NCBI GenBank assembly: GCA_038213005.1
Contig: JBBQTU010000043.1
Span: 1-21,143, forward strand
Length of the DNA stretch: 21,143 nt
Direction of reading: 5' to 3'
Source of the DNA: JBBQTU01 sp038213005
GTDB lineage: Bacteria > Planctomycetota > Phycisphaerae > Tepidisphaerales > Tepidisphaeraceae
Shown here: one piece after another, positions 1-6,428 of the stretch
How positions within the stretch are numbered: the first letter of the stretch is position 1
Layout of the letters: each line of letters opens with the position of its first letter
Notes under the pieces: generated by a model
Told to the model about the DNA's origin: nothing
The model's database searches: none
Seen by the model: only the letters and a program-made list of their open reading frames with translations
Program-made: the position numbers and the translations under genes

Positions 1-102
1 GCAGCGGCCGCGCGAGCACCTCCCGACACACCTCCCCGCCTTCGTCGCGCAGTCCGCCCGCCGCTGCCCGCCCGCCGTGGCGGCGGCCGGTCGCTCCCCC
101 CC

Positions 103-126
103 TTCGTCGCTGCGTCGCTTCGTCGC
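103..126. repeat. Three-copy 8-bp tandem repeat
   Basis: Units at 103-110, 111-118 and 119-126 read TTCGTCGC, TGCGTCGC and TTCGTCGC. The tract is in non-coding DNA upstream of the first acyltransferase and probably reflects replication slippage. No function is evident. Confidence 0.5.
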
Positions 127-232
127 TCACGCCTCTGTTACGTTCTCCGCTCTACGTTCTACGCTTTTCGCCCCCCGATCAATTCAATGGCACAACCCCT
201 CCCATCTCGTTACACTCTGTTGTGCTCGGTTA

Positions 233-253
233 GCCGGACAGGGAGAGTCCGGC
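233..253 (+). promoter_or_regulatory. Hairpin in the 5' leader of the first acyltransferase gene
   Basis: GCCGGAC (233-239) and GTCCGGC (247-253) form a perfect 7-bp stem around the 7-nt loop AGGGAGA, 33 nt before the ATG at 287. The loop is purine-rich and resembles a ribosome-binding site, but it is too far away to serve this start. It could stabilise the leader or affect translation, or it may be chance in GC-rich DNA. Confidence 0.3.
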
Positions 254-286
254 CATCCGATCGAATTTCACGGGGAGTTTTCGCTT

Positions 287-1387
287 ATGGCCCTGGAACG
301 CCCAAGCCCTGCCCAGACGACCGCCCCCGCCACCCGGCGGCAACTGGGAATCGCCACGCGCATCGAAAACCTCCGCGGCCTCGCCGGCCAGTGGAAGGCC
401 CTCGCCGTCACCAGCAAGTCCGTCTCCACCCAGTTTGAGTGGGTCGAAGCCGCCGCTCAGCACTTCACCAACGAGGGACAACTGCACGTGATGTTCCTGC
501 ACGACGGCACCCGCATGCTCGCCGCCGCGCCACTGTCCAAGCGAACCATCGGCGGAACCCAGTGCCTCACCGGCCTTGATGGTGGAGCCCTTGGCGAGCC
601 CATTGATTTCCTCGCCGCCGACCCGGCGTCGCTCAATGAGCTGTGCGTCCAGGTCATCAGTGCCGGCTCGCCGCTGTGGCTTGAGCGAGTTGCCATCCCC
701 TCGCCGCTGGTCACGGCGATGCGAAGCCTCGCCGGGCATCGCCGCATCGGCCTTGAGGAAACCCGAGCCTCGCAAGCGACCCGCATCGACATCGACAGTT
801 CATGGAATGAGCCCGAATCCCGCCTGCCCCCGGCCTGGCAGGCCGACTACGTCCAGGCCCGCCACGCTGCCGAACGACGCGGCTACAGCATGTTCCAGAT
901 CACCGCCCCGCCGGCGCAGAGCCTGGGCGCCCTCCTGCAGCAACTGATGGAACTGGAATATCGCGGCTGGCGGTCGCAGATCGGGCAATCGCTGATGCAG
1001 CAGCGCGAACTGCGAGACTTCGTCAGCCGCTACGCACTGAGCATGTGCCAGCGGGGAAAACTGCGCCTGGGCTTCTACCGTATCGGCGCGATCAACGCCG
1101 CCGCTGTCCTGGCTGTGCAGACCGAGGATTCGCTCTACATCCTGCGCATGGCGTTCGACGGCTCACTGGGCGACTGCTCCCCCGAGACCCTGCTGATGGC
1201 CGAAACCCTGCGATACGCCGTCGGGGAAAAACTCAAGAGCGTGCAGTTCCACGAGATCAGCGCCCCCTGGACCGACCCATGGCCCAAGCAGTACCAGGAA
1301 TGCGTCTCGCTTAAGGGCTACGCACGGGGCGTCAGCGGACTGGTCGCCAGCACGCTGATGCGGCTGATGCCCGGCTGGTCGAAATAA
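287..1387 (+). CDS. BioF2/CelD-like GNAT acyltransferase
   Basis: A 366-residue cytoplasmic protein of the double-GNAT acetyltransferase family (Acetyltransf_6; BioF2/CelD/BcsL type). Members transfer acyl groups and often sit in exopolysaccharide or surface-modification loci; the exact acceptor is unknown. The C-terminal GNAT half is the clearest: ELEYRGWRSQIG near residue 225, then a glycine-rich strand (LRLGFYRIGAINAAAVLAV) and the family pattern RMAFDGSLGDCSPETLL, equivalent to the usual K-x-AYD-x-x-F-x-x-x-SPG-x-LL. I chose ATG 287 because GGGGAG (272-277) precedes it and the upstream extension to 77 is low-complexity. A paralogue lies at 5034-6347. The stop codon is embedded in an 18-bp tandem repeat. 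Family assignment is fairly secure; substrate is unknown. Confidence 0.8.
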   Translation: MALERPSPAQTTAPATRRQLGIATRIENLRGLAGQWKALAVTSKSVSTQFEWVEAAAQHFTNEGQLHVMFLHDGTRMLAAAPLSKRTIGGTQCLTGLDGGALGEPIDFLAADPASLNELCVQVISAGSPLWLERVAIPSPLVTAMRSLAGHRRIGLEETRASQATRIDIDSSWNEPESRLPPAWQADYVQARHAAERRGYSMFQITAPPAQSLGALLQQLMELEYRGWRSQIGQSLMQQRELRDFVSRYALSMCQRGKLRLGFYRIGAINAAAVLAVQTEDSLYILRMAFDGSLGDCSPETLLMAETLRYAVGEKLKSVQFHEISAPWTDPWPKQYQECVSLKGYARGVSGLVASTLMRLMPGWSK

Positions 1388-1445
1388 GGCTGTTGTCGAA
1401 CTAAGGCGTGTTGTCGAAATAAGGCGTGTTGTCGAAATAAGGCGT
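1375..1445. repeat. 18-bp tandem repeat overlapping the gene's stop codon
   Basis: Four consecutive copies of a GTTGTCGAAATAAGGCGT-like unit: 1375-1391 (17 bp, diverged, carrying the last codons and TAA stop of the acyltransferase), 1392-1409 (one change, CTAA), 1410-1427 and 1428-1445 (identical to each other). Every copy carries a TAA. The array appears to be duplications of the gene's own 3' end. It stops exactly where the predicted -35 of the next gene begins. Confidence 0.85.
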
Positions 1446-1473
1446 TCCCACCTGCGGCAGTCCACACTACAAT
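1445..1473 (+). promoter_or_regulatory. Predicted sigma70-type promoter for the M48 protease gene
   Basis: TTCCCA (1445-1450, 4/6 to consensus) and TACAAT (1468-1473, 5/6) are separated by 17 bp. Transcription would start near 1480, giving a leader of about 29 nt that contains the AGGAG site at 1497-1501. Pattern match only. Confidence 0.45.
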
Positions 1474-1508
1474 CAGGGGGTTCTGTTTACATTCTCAGGA
1501 GATGACCT

Positions 1509-2525
1509 ATGCAGTGTTCCTCTAAGGCCAAGTGGATTGTGGGTGCCTTCTGGACCGCGATGCTGCTGATCGCCACGGGATGCGCCACGGACAAGCAGGT
1601 AATCAGTCAGGCCCAGGAAGTACACGGAAGCCTGCAGCCCGCGGTCATCAGCGATGCGGATCTGAATGCCTATGTACAGAAGGTCGGCACTCGCATCATT
1701 GATGCCGCCAAGGAGATGGACGCCCAGCACTACGGTCCTGAAAGCCACTTCAAGGAGGACTCAGGCTGGATGTTCGCCAAGCAGATGCAGTTCCACTTCG
1801 TCGCCAGCGACCAGCTCAACGCATTCACGACCGGCGGCGAGCATATGTATATCTACACGCAGCTTTTCACCGAATGCCATAGCGAAGACGCGCTGGCGGC
1901 CGTGATGGCTCACGAGTTTGCACACGTCTACTCCCGGCATGTTCAAAAAGGCATGAACCGCCAGTACGCAATCCTGGGCGCTTCTGCAGTCGCCGGCGGC
2001 GCCGGATACGCCCTTGCCGGCAAGGACAACCAGACCGAATACGCCGCGGGGTTCGCCGGCGCAGCGGCCGCTGCGGGGAGTTTCATCGGCATGGGTTTCA
2101 CGCGAGGCGACGAGGATGAAGCCGACAAACTCGGATTTCAGTTTTACGTCCACGCCGGATGGGACCCAAAGCACTTCGCTGACTTCTTCCAGCAGATGAT
2201 CGACAAGGGCTATGACACCACGCCCGCGATGATGAGCGATCACCCCACGCTCAAGAGCCGCGTCGTCACCATCAATAAATATATCAGCGAACTCCCGCCG
2301 CAGGCGGCCAGTTGGCGCAAGCGCCCCGTGGCCGGCGCCGCCCGATTCCGGGCACTCCAGGAGCGGGCGGCTCAGATTACCCGCAGTATGCCCGCCAACA
2401 AATCAGTTAACGGCGCCAAACTCCTGCTGGCGTCCTTCCCAAGTTGCGTCTCGCCGACGCAGACCAAGACACAGCAAAATGCCCAGGCCACCGTTCAGAG
2501 CCTGATGGAGCAGAAAAAGAAGTAG
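1509..2525 (+). CDS. M48-family zinc metalloprotease lipoprotein
   Basis: A 338-residue exported M48 peptidase, related to the BepA/LoiP/Oma1 group that handles misfolded envelope proteins. Residues 1-25 form a lipoprotein signal ending in the lipobox IATGC, with Cys25 as the predicted lipidated residue. The catalytic motif HEFAH is at 135-139 (zinc ligands His135 and His139, catalytic Glu136). The third ligand is probably Glu202 in the E-x-x-x-D motif of DEDEADKLG. A Gly/Ala-rich segment (152-197) lies between the zinc motifs, as is common in the family. The strong Shine-Dalgarno AGGAG (1497-1501) fixes the start. The C-terminus is short, with no obvious TPR domain, so this is a stand-alone protease rather than a full BepA. 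It has its own predicted promoter and is probably monocistronic. Confidence 0.9.
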   Translation: MQCSSKAKWIVGAFWTAMLLIATGCATDKQVISQAQEVHGSLQPAVISDADLNAYVQKVGTRIIDAAKEMDAQHYGPESHFKEDSGWMFAKQMQFHFVASDQLNAFTTGGEHMYIYTQLFTECHSEDALAAVMAHEFAHVYSRHVQKGMNRQYAILGASAVAGGAGYALAGKDNQTEYAAGFAGAAAAAGSFIGMGFTRGDEDEADKLGFQFYVHAGWDPKHFADFFQQMIDKGYDTTPAMMSDHPTLKSRVVTINKYISELPPQAASWRKRPVAGAARFRALQERAAQITRSMPANKSVNGAKLLLASFPSCVSPTQTKTQQNAQATVQSLMEQKKK

Positions 2526-2614
2526 CCGCAGCTTGACGCCGAGAATCCAGCTTTTTTGAGAAAAACACCGGATGGGGTTGAAACAGTTTCGCAAAATGCG
2601 GCGATGTCGTATCT

Positions 2615-2644
2615 TATTGTCAGTGCCTGTCTTACATGACAATA
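2615..2644. promoter_or_regulatory. Perfect 8-bp inverted repeat, candidate operator
   Basis: TATTGTCA (2615-2622) and TGACAATA (2637-2644) are exact inverted copies separated by 14 bp, so half-site centres are 22 bp apart, about two helical turns. The spacing suits a dimeric regulator binding one DNA face better than an RNA terminator. It lies about 80 bp upstream of the predicted arsR promoter. Confidence 0.4.
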
Positions 2645-2723
2645 CATTGAGCATTCCATCTGTCTTTGTCTCCATGCAAACACTCAACCCTCGCAAAAGC
2701 GGCTACATACAGGTGGTTTCTCT

Positions 2724-2757
2724 TTGACTCGGTCCTCAAATCGTTGTATATTGAACG
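2724..2757 (+). promoter_or_regulatory. Predicted promoter of the arsR-like gene, with overlapping dyad
   Basis: TTGACT (2724-2729, 5/6) and TATATT (2747-2752) are separated by exactly 17 bp. An imperfect dyad, CGTT-N8-AACG (2742-2757), surrounds the -10 box, where an autoregulating ArsR-type repressor would bind. The expected transcript start is near 2759, about 26 nt before the ATG. Confidence 0.6.
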
Positions 2758-2784
2758 CAACACTTTTGGGAAGGATCGTTCACC

Positions 2785-3129
2785 ATGGCTAAACAGGCAC
2801 CTTCACCGGCTCTTGCCACCGACCAGGATCTCGAGCAGCTTACATCGCTGTTCAAGCTGCTGTCGGACAAGACCAGACTGCAAATCCTGACGCTTCTGGC
2901 GCAGGGTGAGCGGAACGTGACGTCATTGTGCGAGGAACTCAACCTCCCGCAACCGACCGTCAGCCACCATCTGGGACTGCTCCGCATGACCAATGTCGTG
3001 GGCCATCGCCGCGATGGCAAGCAGGTGATCTACGGCCTCGCCGGCCGGGGAACCTCTGGCAAGGACCATGTCCTGGAGTTGCCGGTTCACCACTTGGTCG
3101 TCCGGATTCTTCCCAAGCCCAAGGCCTAA
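2785..3129 (+). CDS. ArsR-family winged-helix transcriptional regulator
   Basis: A 114-residue ArsR/SmtB-type repressor. The winged-helix domain spans about residues 15-90: LSDKTRLQILTLLAQGE at 26-42, recognition helix LPQPTVSHHLGLLR at 54-67, and wing DGKQVIYGL. It has only one cysteine, in SLCEEL near residue 48, so it lacks the paired-Cys metal site of classical ArsR/SmtB. It may respond to something other than a thiophilic metal, or act as a structural repressor. The start at 2785 has GGAAGGA (2769-2775) and a consensus-like promoter just upstream. The glycosyltransferase gene begins 54 bp downstream on the same strand, so the two may be co-transcribed. The family is secure; the inducer and targets are unknown. 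Confidence 0.88.
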   Translation: MAKQAPSPALATDQDLEQLTSLFKLLSDKTRLQILTLLAQGERNVTSLCEELNLPQPTVSHHLGLLRMTNVVGHRRDGKQVIYGLAGRGTSGKDHVLELPVHHLVVRILPKPKA

Positions 3130-3150
3130 TATCCCCGCAAGTCGCGTGGA

Positions 3151-3164
3151 CATTTGCGCAATTG
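3151..3164. promoter_or_regulatory. Near-perfect 14-bp palindrome between arsR and the glycosyltransferase
   Basis: CATTTGCGCAATTG (core TTGCGCAA perfect, 12 of 14 positions symmetric) lies in the 54-bp gap, 19 bp before the GTG start of the next gene. It could be a binding site for a dimeric regulator. It is a small site, and chance occurrence is possible. Confidence 0.25.
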
Positions 3165-3183
3165 AAGATATCGTGGCACGCAA

Positions 3184-4704
3184 GTGACCCTGTGCAAGCC
3201 AGTCTCTGATGCCCCGGCCAGTTTGACCGCTGACAGTCCAATTCTGCGCCGCACCAACCATCGTGTGATCACGATCGCGCTGGTGCTGTTCGCTGCGCTA
3301 TCGATCACCGCGGCCGTCACGTCCGTTGGATTCCTCGAAGCCGACGCCCTGACCCATTACTTCTCCGCCCGTTTCGCTTTTGCCGAGCCCAACCGCTTCG
3401 TCAGCATCTGGGACCGCCCGCTGTTTATCCTGCTCTATGCAGCCCCCGCCGCATTTGGCGGCGTTCTGGGCGCCCGGCTGATGAGCCTCTTTCTGGTGAT
3501 CGTCTGCTCCCTGCTGACCCTGGCCATCGCCCGTCGTCAGAAATACCGCTGGCCTGAACTGGCTCTGGTCTGTCTGCTGGCACAGCCCCTGCTCTTCCTC
3601 CACTCGTTCAGCGAGATGACCGAACTGCCCTTCGCGGTCATCGTGGCGGTTGCCATGCTCGCCTACCAGAAACGATGGTGGGGACTGATGACGCTCGCCG
3701 TCGCGATCTCGCCGCTCAGCCGCCCCGAAGGCTTCGGGTTCCTGCTGCTGGGGATCGTTGCCCTGGTCCTGCATCGCCGCATCGCGTGGATGCTTCTGCT
3801 CCCGCTCCCGCTGATGCTCTGGTCAACCGCGGGATGGCTCCTGGACATGCGGCCCGACTTTGGATGGGGCGTGCTGAACTGCCTTCGCTGGTTGCGCGTC
3901 CACTGGCCCTATTCGGGCATCAGCGTCTACGATCCAGGCCCCCTGCTATTCACGCGGGCCAGGCCCGGCGGCGGTTCGCCGGCCGTCAGTTTCCTGCTGC
4001 GGCTTCCGGCGATCATCTCGCCACTGCTGTTTCCCTTCATGCTCTGGGGCGTGTGCGTCTGCCTCGGAAAATCCAAGGCGTTCTTTCGTGACCACGCAGC
4101 GCGCTGTCAGGTCATCATCGCGGCCCTCCCGCTGGCTATCCTGGCCGGCCACAGCTTTCTCTGGTGGCGAGGGCTCATGGCCTCCAGCGGCGAACTCCGC
4201 TACCTGCTGGTCGTGGCGCCGATGTGGGCGCTGGTCACGGCCGCCGGTATCGAATGGACTTTCCTGCGCCTGAGGTGGCGGCCGTGGCTGCTGGTGACCG
4301 CCGCAGCGCTGGTTCCCGTGGTCTACAACTTCTACCACCCCATCGTTCCTTTCAAACTGTACGAGAACGACTGGCTGGCCAAGGATGTCGCCGCCTGGTA
4401 TCGCAGCGACCCGCAGTTGCAGCAGCGTTATCCACGCGTAACGGCGTCGTACATCGCGATGTACAAGGAACTGGACATCTCGACGCTGGACCCCGCGAAG
4501 GCAACCTCCTGGGGCCAGGCAACCGTGCGGCAACGCCCACCCGGCACACTGCTGGTCTGGGACAACGTCTTCGGCAATCACAATTCCGATGCCAGCATGT
4601 GCATCTCACGGCAACTGCTGCGCGACAACGGCTGGATCATGCTCCGCAGTTTCACGCGCAGGGACTGCACCTGGGAAGTTTTCGTCGTCGCGCCGCCGCC
4701 ATGA
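3184..4704 (+). CDS. GT-C-type polytopic membrane glycosyltransferase
   Basis: A 506-residue integral membrane protein with about 10-12 hydrophobic segments between residues 28 and 390, followed by a soluble C-terminal domain of about 120 residues. The first segment is followed by LEADALTH; Glu52 and Asp54 form an E-x-D variant of the acidic motif found in the first outer loop of GT-C enzymes, which use polyprenyl-phosphate sugars. SRPEGFGFLLLGIVAL and a later WPYSGISVYDPGP segment also fit prenyl-phosphate mannosyl- or glucosyltransferase-like proteins. Probable role: adding a sugar to a lipid-linked glycan or protein on the outer face of the membrane. The start is GTG with only a weak upstream GAAGA, so the N-terminus is uncertain by a few codons; the first membrane helix would be kept in any case. 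Donor and acceptor cannot be read from the sequence. Confidence 0.7.
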   Translation: MTLCKPVSDAPASLTADSPILRRTNHRVITIALVLFAALSITAAVTSVGFLEADALTHYFSARFAFAEPNRFVSIWDRPLFILLYAAPAAFGGVLGARLMSLFLVIVCSLLTLAIARRQKYRWPELALVCLLAQPLLFLHSFSEMTELPFAVIVAVAMLAYQKRWWGLMTLAVAISPLSRPEGFGFLLLGIVALVLHRRIAWMLLLPLPLMLWSTAGWLLDMRPDFGWGVLNCLRWLRVHWPYSGISVYDPGPLLFTRARPGGGSPAVSFLLRLPAIISPLLFPFMLWGVCVCLGKSKAFFRDHAARCQVIIAALPLAILAGHSFLWWRGLMASSGELRYLLVVAPMWALVTAAGIEWTFLRLRWRPWLLVTAAALVPVVYNFYHPIVPFKLYENDWLAKDVAAWYRSDPQLQQRYPRVTASYIAMYKELDISTLDPAKATSWGQATVRQRPPGTLLVWDNVFGNHNSDASMCISRQLLRDNGWIMLRSFTRRDCTWEVFVVAPPP

Positions 4705-5033
4705 TCGGCTGACCGTCCGCCTAAAAGCCTCACGTTGCCGCATGACCGCCTTTGCCCACGTCCTGCGCCACGACACAATGACGCATCGGCGTCACGGCCG
4801 ACTCCGCGAACTAATGCCTAAGTTTGCTCTGCCCTTATCGCCAAGTTCAGGACCGAATATGCCTTCTGTTTTTTCCAATGGCACAAGCGCCTATTCCATA
4901 TGGTCTTAGGCGCAAGACAGCCCATACTTAAGCATCAAGCTTCCGTGCGCCTGGCATTACGATTGCAAAGGCTGTGGCGGCCGACGATTGGTGTCGTGGC
5001 CACGACAGTGCGGGGCTGGGAATGGGAGTAAAT
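4705..5033. other. 329-bp intergenic region upstream of the second acyltransferase
   Basis: No gene is supported. The centre (about 4800-4940) is AT-richer than its surroundings and probably holds the promoter of the downstream gene, but no -35/-10 pair stands out. It contains a 27-bp dyad at 4887-4913. The open frame of the downstream gene extends back to 4974, but GGGAG at 5024-5028 supports the start at 5034. Confidence 0.5.
4887..4913. promoter_or_regulatory. 27-bp dyad with nested CCATATGG palindrome
   Basis: GCGCCTA (4887-4893) and TAGGCGC (4907-4913) are perfect inverted copies flanking 13 bp that contain CCATATGG (4896-4903), itself a perfect 8-bp palindrome but offset from the dyad centre. 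There is no T-run after it, which argues against an intrinsic terminator. It is a candidate operator or mRNA hairpin. Confidence 0.4.
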
Positions 5034-6347
5034 ATGTCGAGTTTGAGTATGCCAGCGGGAGCCGCTCGTGATTTTCCGGGGGACGCGGGCCAAACAGATG
5101 CAGCGCGACTGGCCGAAAGGAGCCTCTTCGGCCAGCGGCGAACCCGCCAACCGGGCGGGCGCCCCACCCCAGGCGGCAAGTCCTTCGAGGTGGTGGCAGT
5201 TTCCGACCCTCTGGCCATGCAGCACCTGGTCCCACAATGGGAAACCTTGGCCAAAGACGCCATCGAACCCAACGTCTTTTACGAACACTGGACTCTGCTC
5301 CCGGCACTGAAGTTGTATGGCAGCGATGCCATCAAGGTAGCCTTCGTGCTGGAGCAGGACCCCAATGCGGCGGTGAAGTCTCGCCTGGTGGGCGTCTTCC
5401 CCCTCGAGTTCGGCGGCCGCTTCCGCCACACGCTGATCCACTGCGTCCGCATGTGGAAACACCCTCACTGCTATCTAGCCAGCCCCCTGATTGCCAGTGG
5501 CTTCCAGTCGCAATGCTGGGACGCACTGTTCCAATGGCTCAAGGCCTCGTCCGCCAGCGGGCCTCTGTTTGAGCTGCGCACCCTCGGCGGCGACGGACCC
5601 ATTCTTCGCTCGCTACAGGCTTATCTGTTCGCCCAGCGGCGGCCACTGCACGTCAACGAACTCTACACTCGGGCGCTGCTGCGACTCGGCGACACCGGCG
5701 AACAATACATCCGATCTTCGATGGGCGGAGATCACCGCCGCAGCTATACCCGCAAGAGACGACAGCTCGCCGGAAAGGGAAATATGCAGGTGGCCTGGCT
5801 GGGCCTGGGCGATAGTGTGGAAGGCTGGCTGAAGGATTTCCTGCAGGTCGAGGCCAGCGGATGGAAAGGCAAGACCGCCACCGCCATGGCGTGTCACAAC
5901 GTAGACCGCCAGTTCCTGACAGACATCAGCCAGGAGGCTTTCGCTCGAAACCGCCTGATGATGATCACGATGAAACTTGACGGCAAACCCATTGCATCAC
6001 ACGTAGGCATCTACGCAGGCGATGGCGCGTTCGCCGTCAAGATCGCCTATGACGAGTCGTTCGGACAGTATTCGCCTGGCATCCTCCTGGAGCTTGATGC
6101 CATTCATGAATTGCACCAGCAGCAGCCCCGACCCTGCCAATGGGTGGACTGTTGCTCGGCGGCCGACAGCGTGGTCATGAAGCGCGTCTGGAAACAACAG
6201 CGGACCATCGTCAGCGTGGTCTGTCCCACGGGCAAGCCCGGCGGCGACTTGCTCGTCGCGGCACTTCCAATGCTGCAATATCTTCACCGGCGGTTTCGCA
6301 AGTGCCTGCCCCGCCGGCGTGAGAAGCCGGAAGTGGAAGAGACGTAG
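5034..6347 (+). CDS. BioF2/CelD-like GNAT acyltransferase (second paralogue)
   Basis: A 437-residue cytoplasmic GNAT-fold acyltransferase of the same Acetyltransf_6 group as the gene at 287. The first GNAT-like half begins near FEVVAVSDPLAMQHLVPQWETL. The second carries VEASGWKGKTATAM, a glycine-containing strand (KLDGKPIASHVGIYAG) and the signature KIAYDESFGQYSPGILLE, which matches the family consensus better than the first paralogue does. About 55 N-terminal residues are Arg/Gly/Pro-rich and probably disordered. I chose ATG 5034 because GGGAG (5024-5028) precedes it at good spacing; an extension to 4974 has no such site. Such enzymes often act in polysaccharide biosynthesis loci, which agrees with the adjacent membrane glycosyltransferase. 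The acceptor is unknown. The gene converges on the minus-strand block. Confidence 0.8.
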   Translation: MSSLSMPAGAARDFPGDAGQTDAARLAERSLFGQRRTRQPGGRPTPGGKSFEVVAVSDPLAMQHLVPQWETLAKDAIEPNVFYEHWTLLPALKLYGSDAIKVAFVLEQDPNAAVKSRLVGVFPLEFGGRFRHTLIHCVRMWKHPHCYLASPLIASGFQSQCWDALFQWLKASSASGPLFELRTLGGDGPILRSLQAYLFAQRRPLHVNELYTRALLRLGDTGEQYIRSSMGGDHRRSYTRKRRQLAGKGNMQVAWLGLGDSVEGWLKDFLQVEASGWKGKTATAMACHNVDRQFLTDISQEAFARNRLMMITMKLDGKPIASHVGIYAGDGAFAVKIAYDESFGQYSPGILLELDAIHELHQQQPRPCQWVDCCSAADSVVMKRVWKQQRTIVSVVCPTGKPGGDLLVAALPMLQYLHRRFRKCLPRRREKPEVEET

Positions 6348-6373
6348 TTCTCGCCGGCAGCGCCCCGACCCTC

Positions 6374-6420
6374 TGCGATGCGGTGTCAGAGTACGCCGGG
6401 CATCGCAACGGTGGCGTTGC
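6374..6420. terminator. Overlapping hairpins in the convergent intergenic gap
   Basis: TGCGATGC (6374-6381) pairs with GCATCGCA (6400-6407), with further weak inner pairing (GGTGT with ACGCC). A second stem, GCAACG-GTGG-CGTTGC (6405-6420), overlaps its 3' arm by three bases. The gap between the two convergent genes is only 81 bp, where a two-way terminator would be expected. No T-tract follows on either strand, so intrinsic termination is not established. Confidence 0.4.
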
Positions 6421-6428
6421 AGCCCAGC

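Larger units (their letters stand above)
1..286. other. Non-coding leader region, compositionally biased
   Basis: No gene is supported here. Positions 1-100 are C/G-rich and low in complexity. Positions 103-126 hold three tandem 8-bp units (TTCGTCGC, TGCGTCGC, TTCGTCGC), followed by the related runs ACGTTCTCCGCTCTACG and TTCTACG. The open frame of the downstream acyltransferase extends back to 77, but that stretch translates into Ser/Arg/Pro-rich sequence unlike the family, and a better start with a Shine-Dalgarno exists at 287. I read the region as intergenic with a 5' untranslated leader near its end. Confidence 0.6.
2526..2784. other. 259-bp intergenic region between the M48 gene and the arsR-like gene
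   Basis: The region is more AT-rich than its surroundings and contains no credible gene. It holds a perfect 8-bp inverted repeat (2615-2644), a predicted promoter (2724-2752) and a weak dyad over the -10 box. A T6 run at 2552-2557 follows the M48 gene, but I could not build a convincing terminator stem in front of it. Confidence 0.6.

Noticed and set aside
77..286. N-terminal extension of the first acyltransferase
   Set aside because: Ser/Arg/Pro-rich translation over non-coding repeats, while ATG 287 has GGGGAG upstream and begins the family-like sequence.
1375..1445. CRISPR-like array
   Set aside because: Units are contiguous 18-bp tandem repeats with no spacers, and no cas genes are present.
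2526..2570. Intrinsic terminator after the M48 gene
   Set aside because: The T6 run (2552-2557) lacks a GC-rich stem in front; only a 3-bp pairing can be formed.
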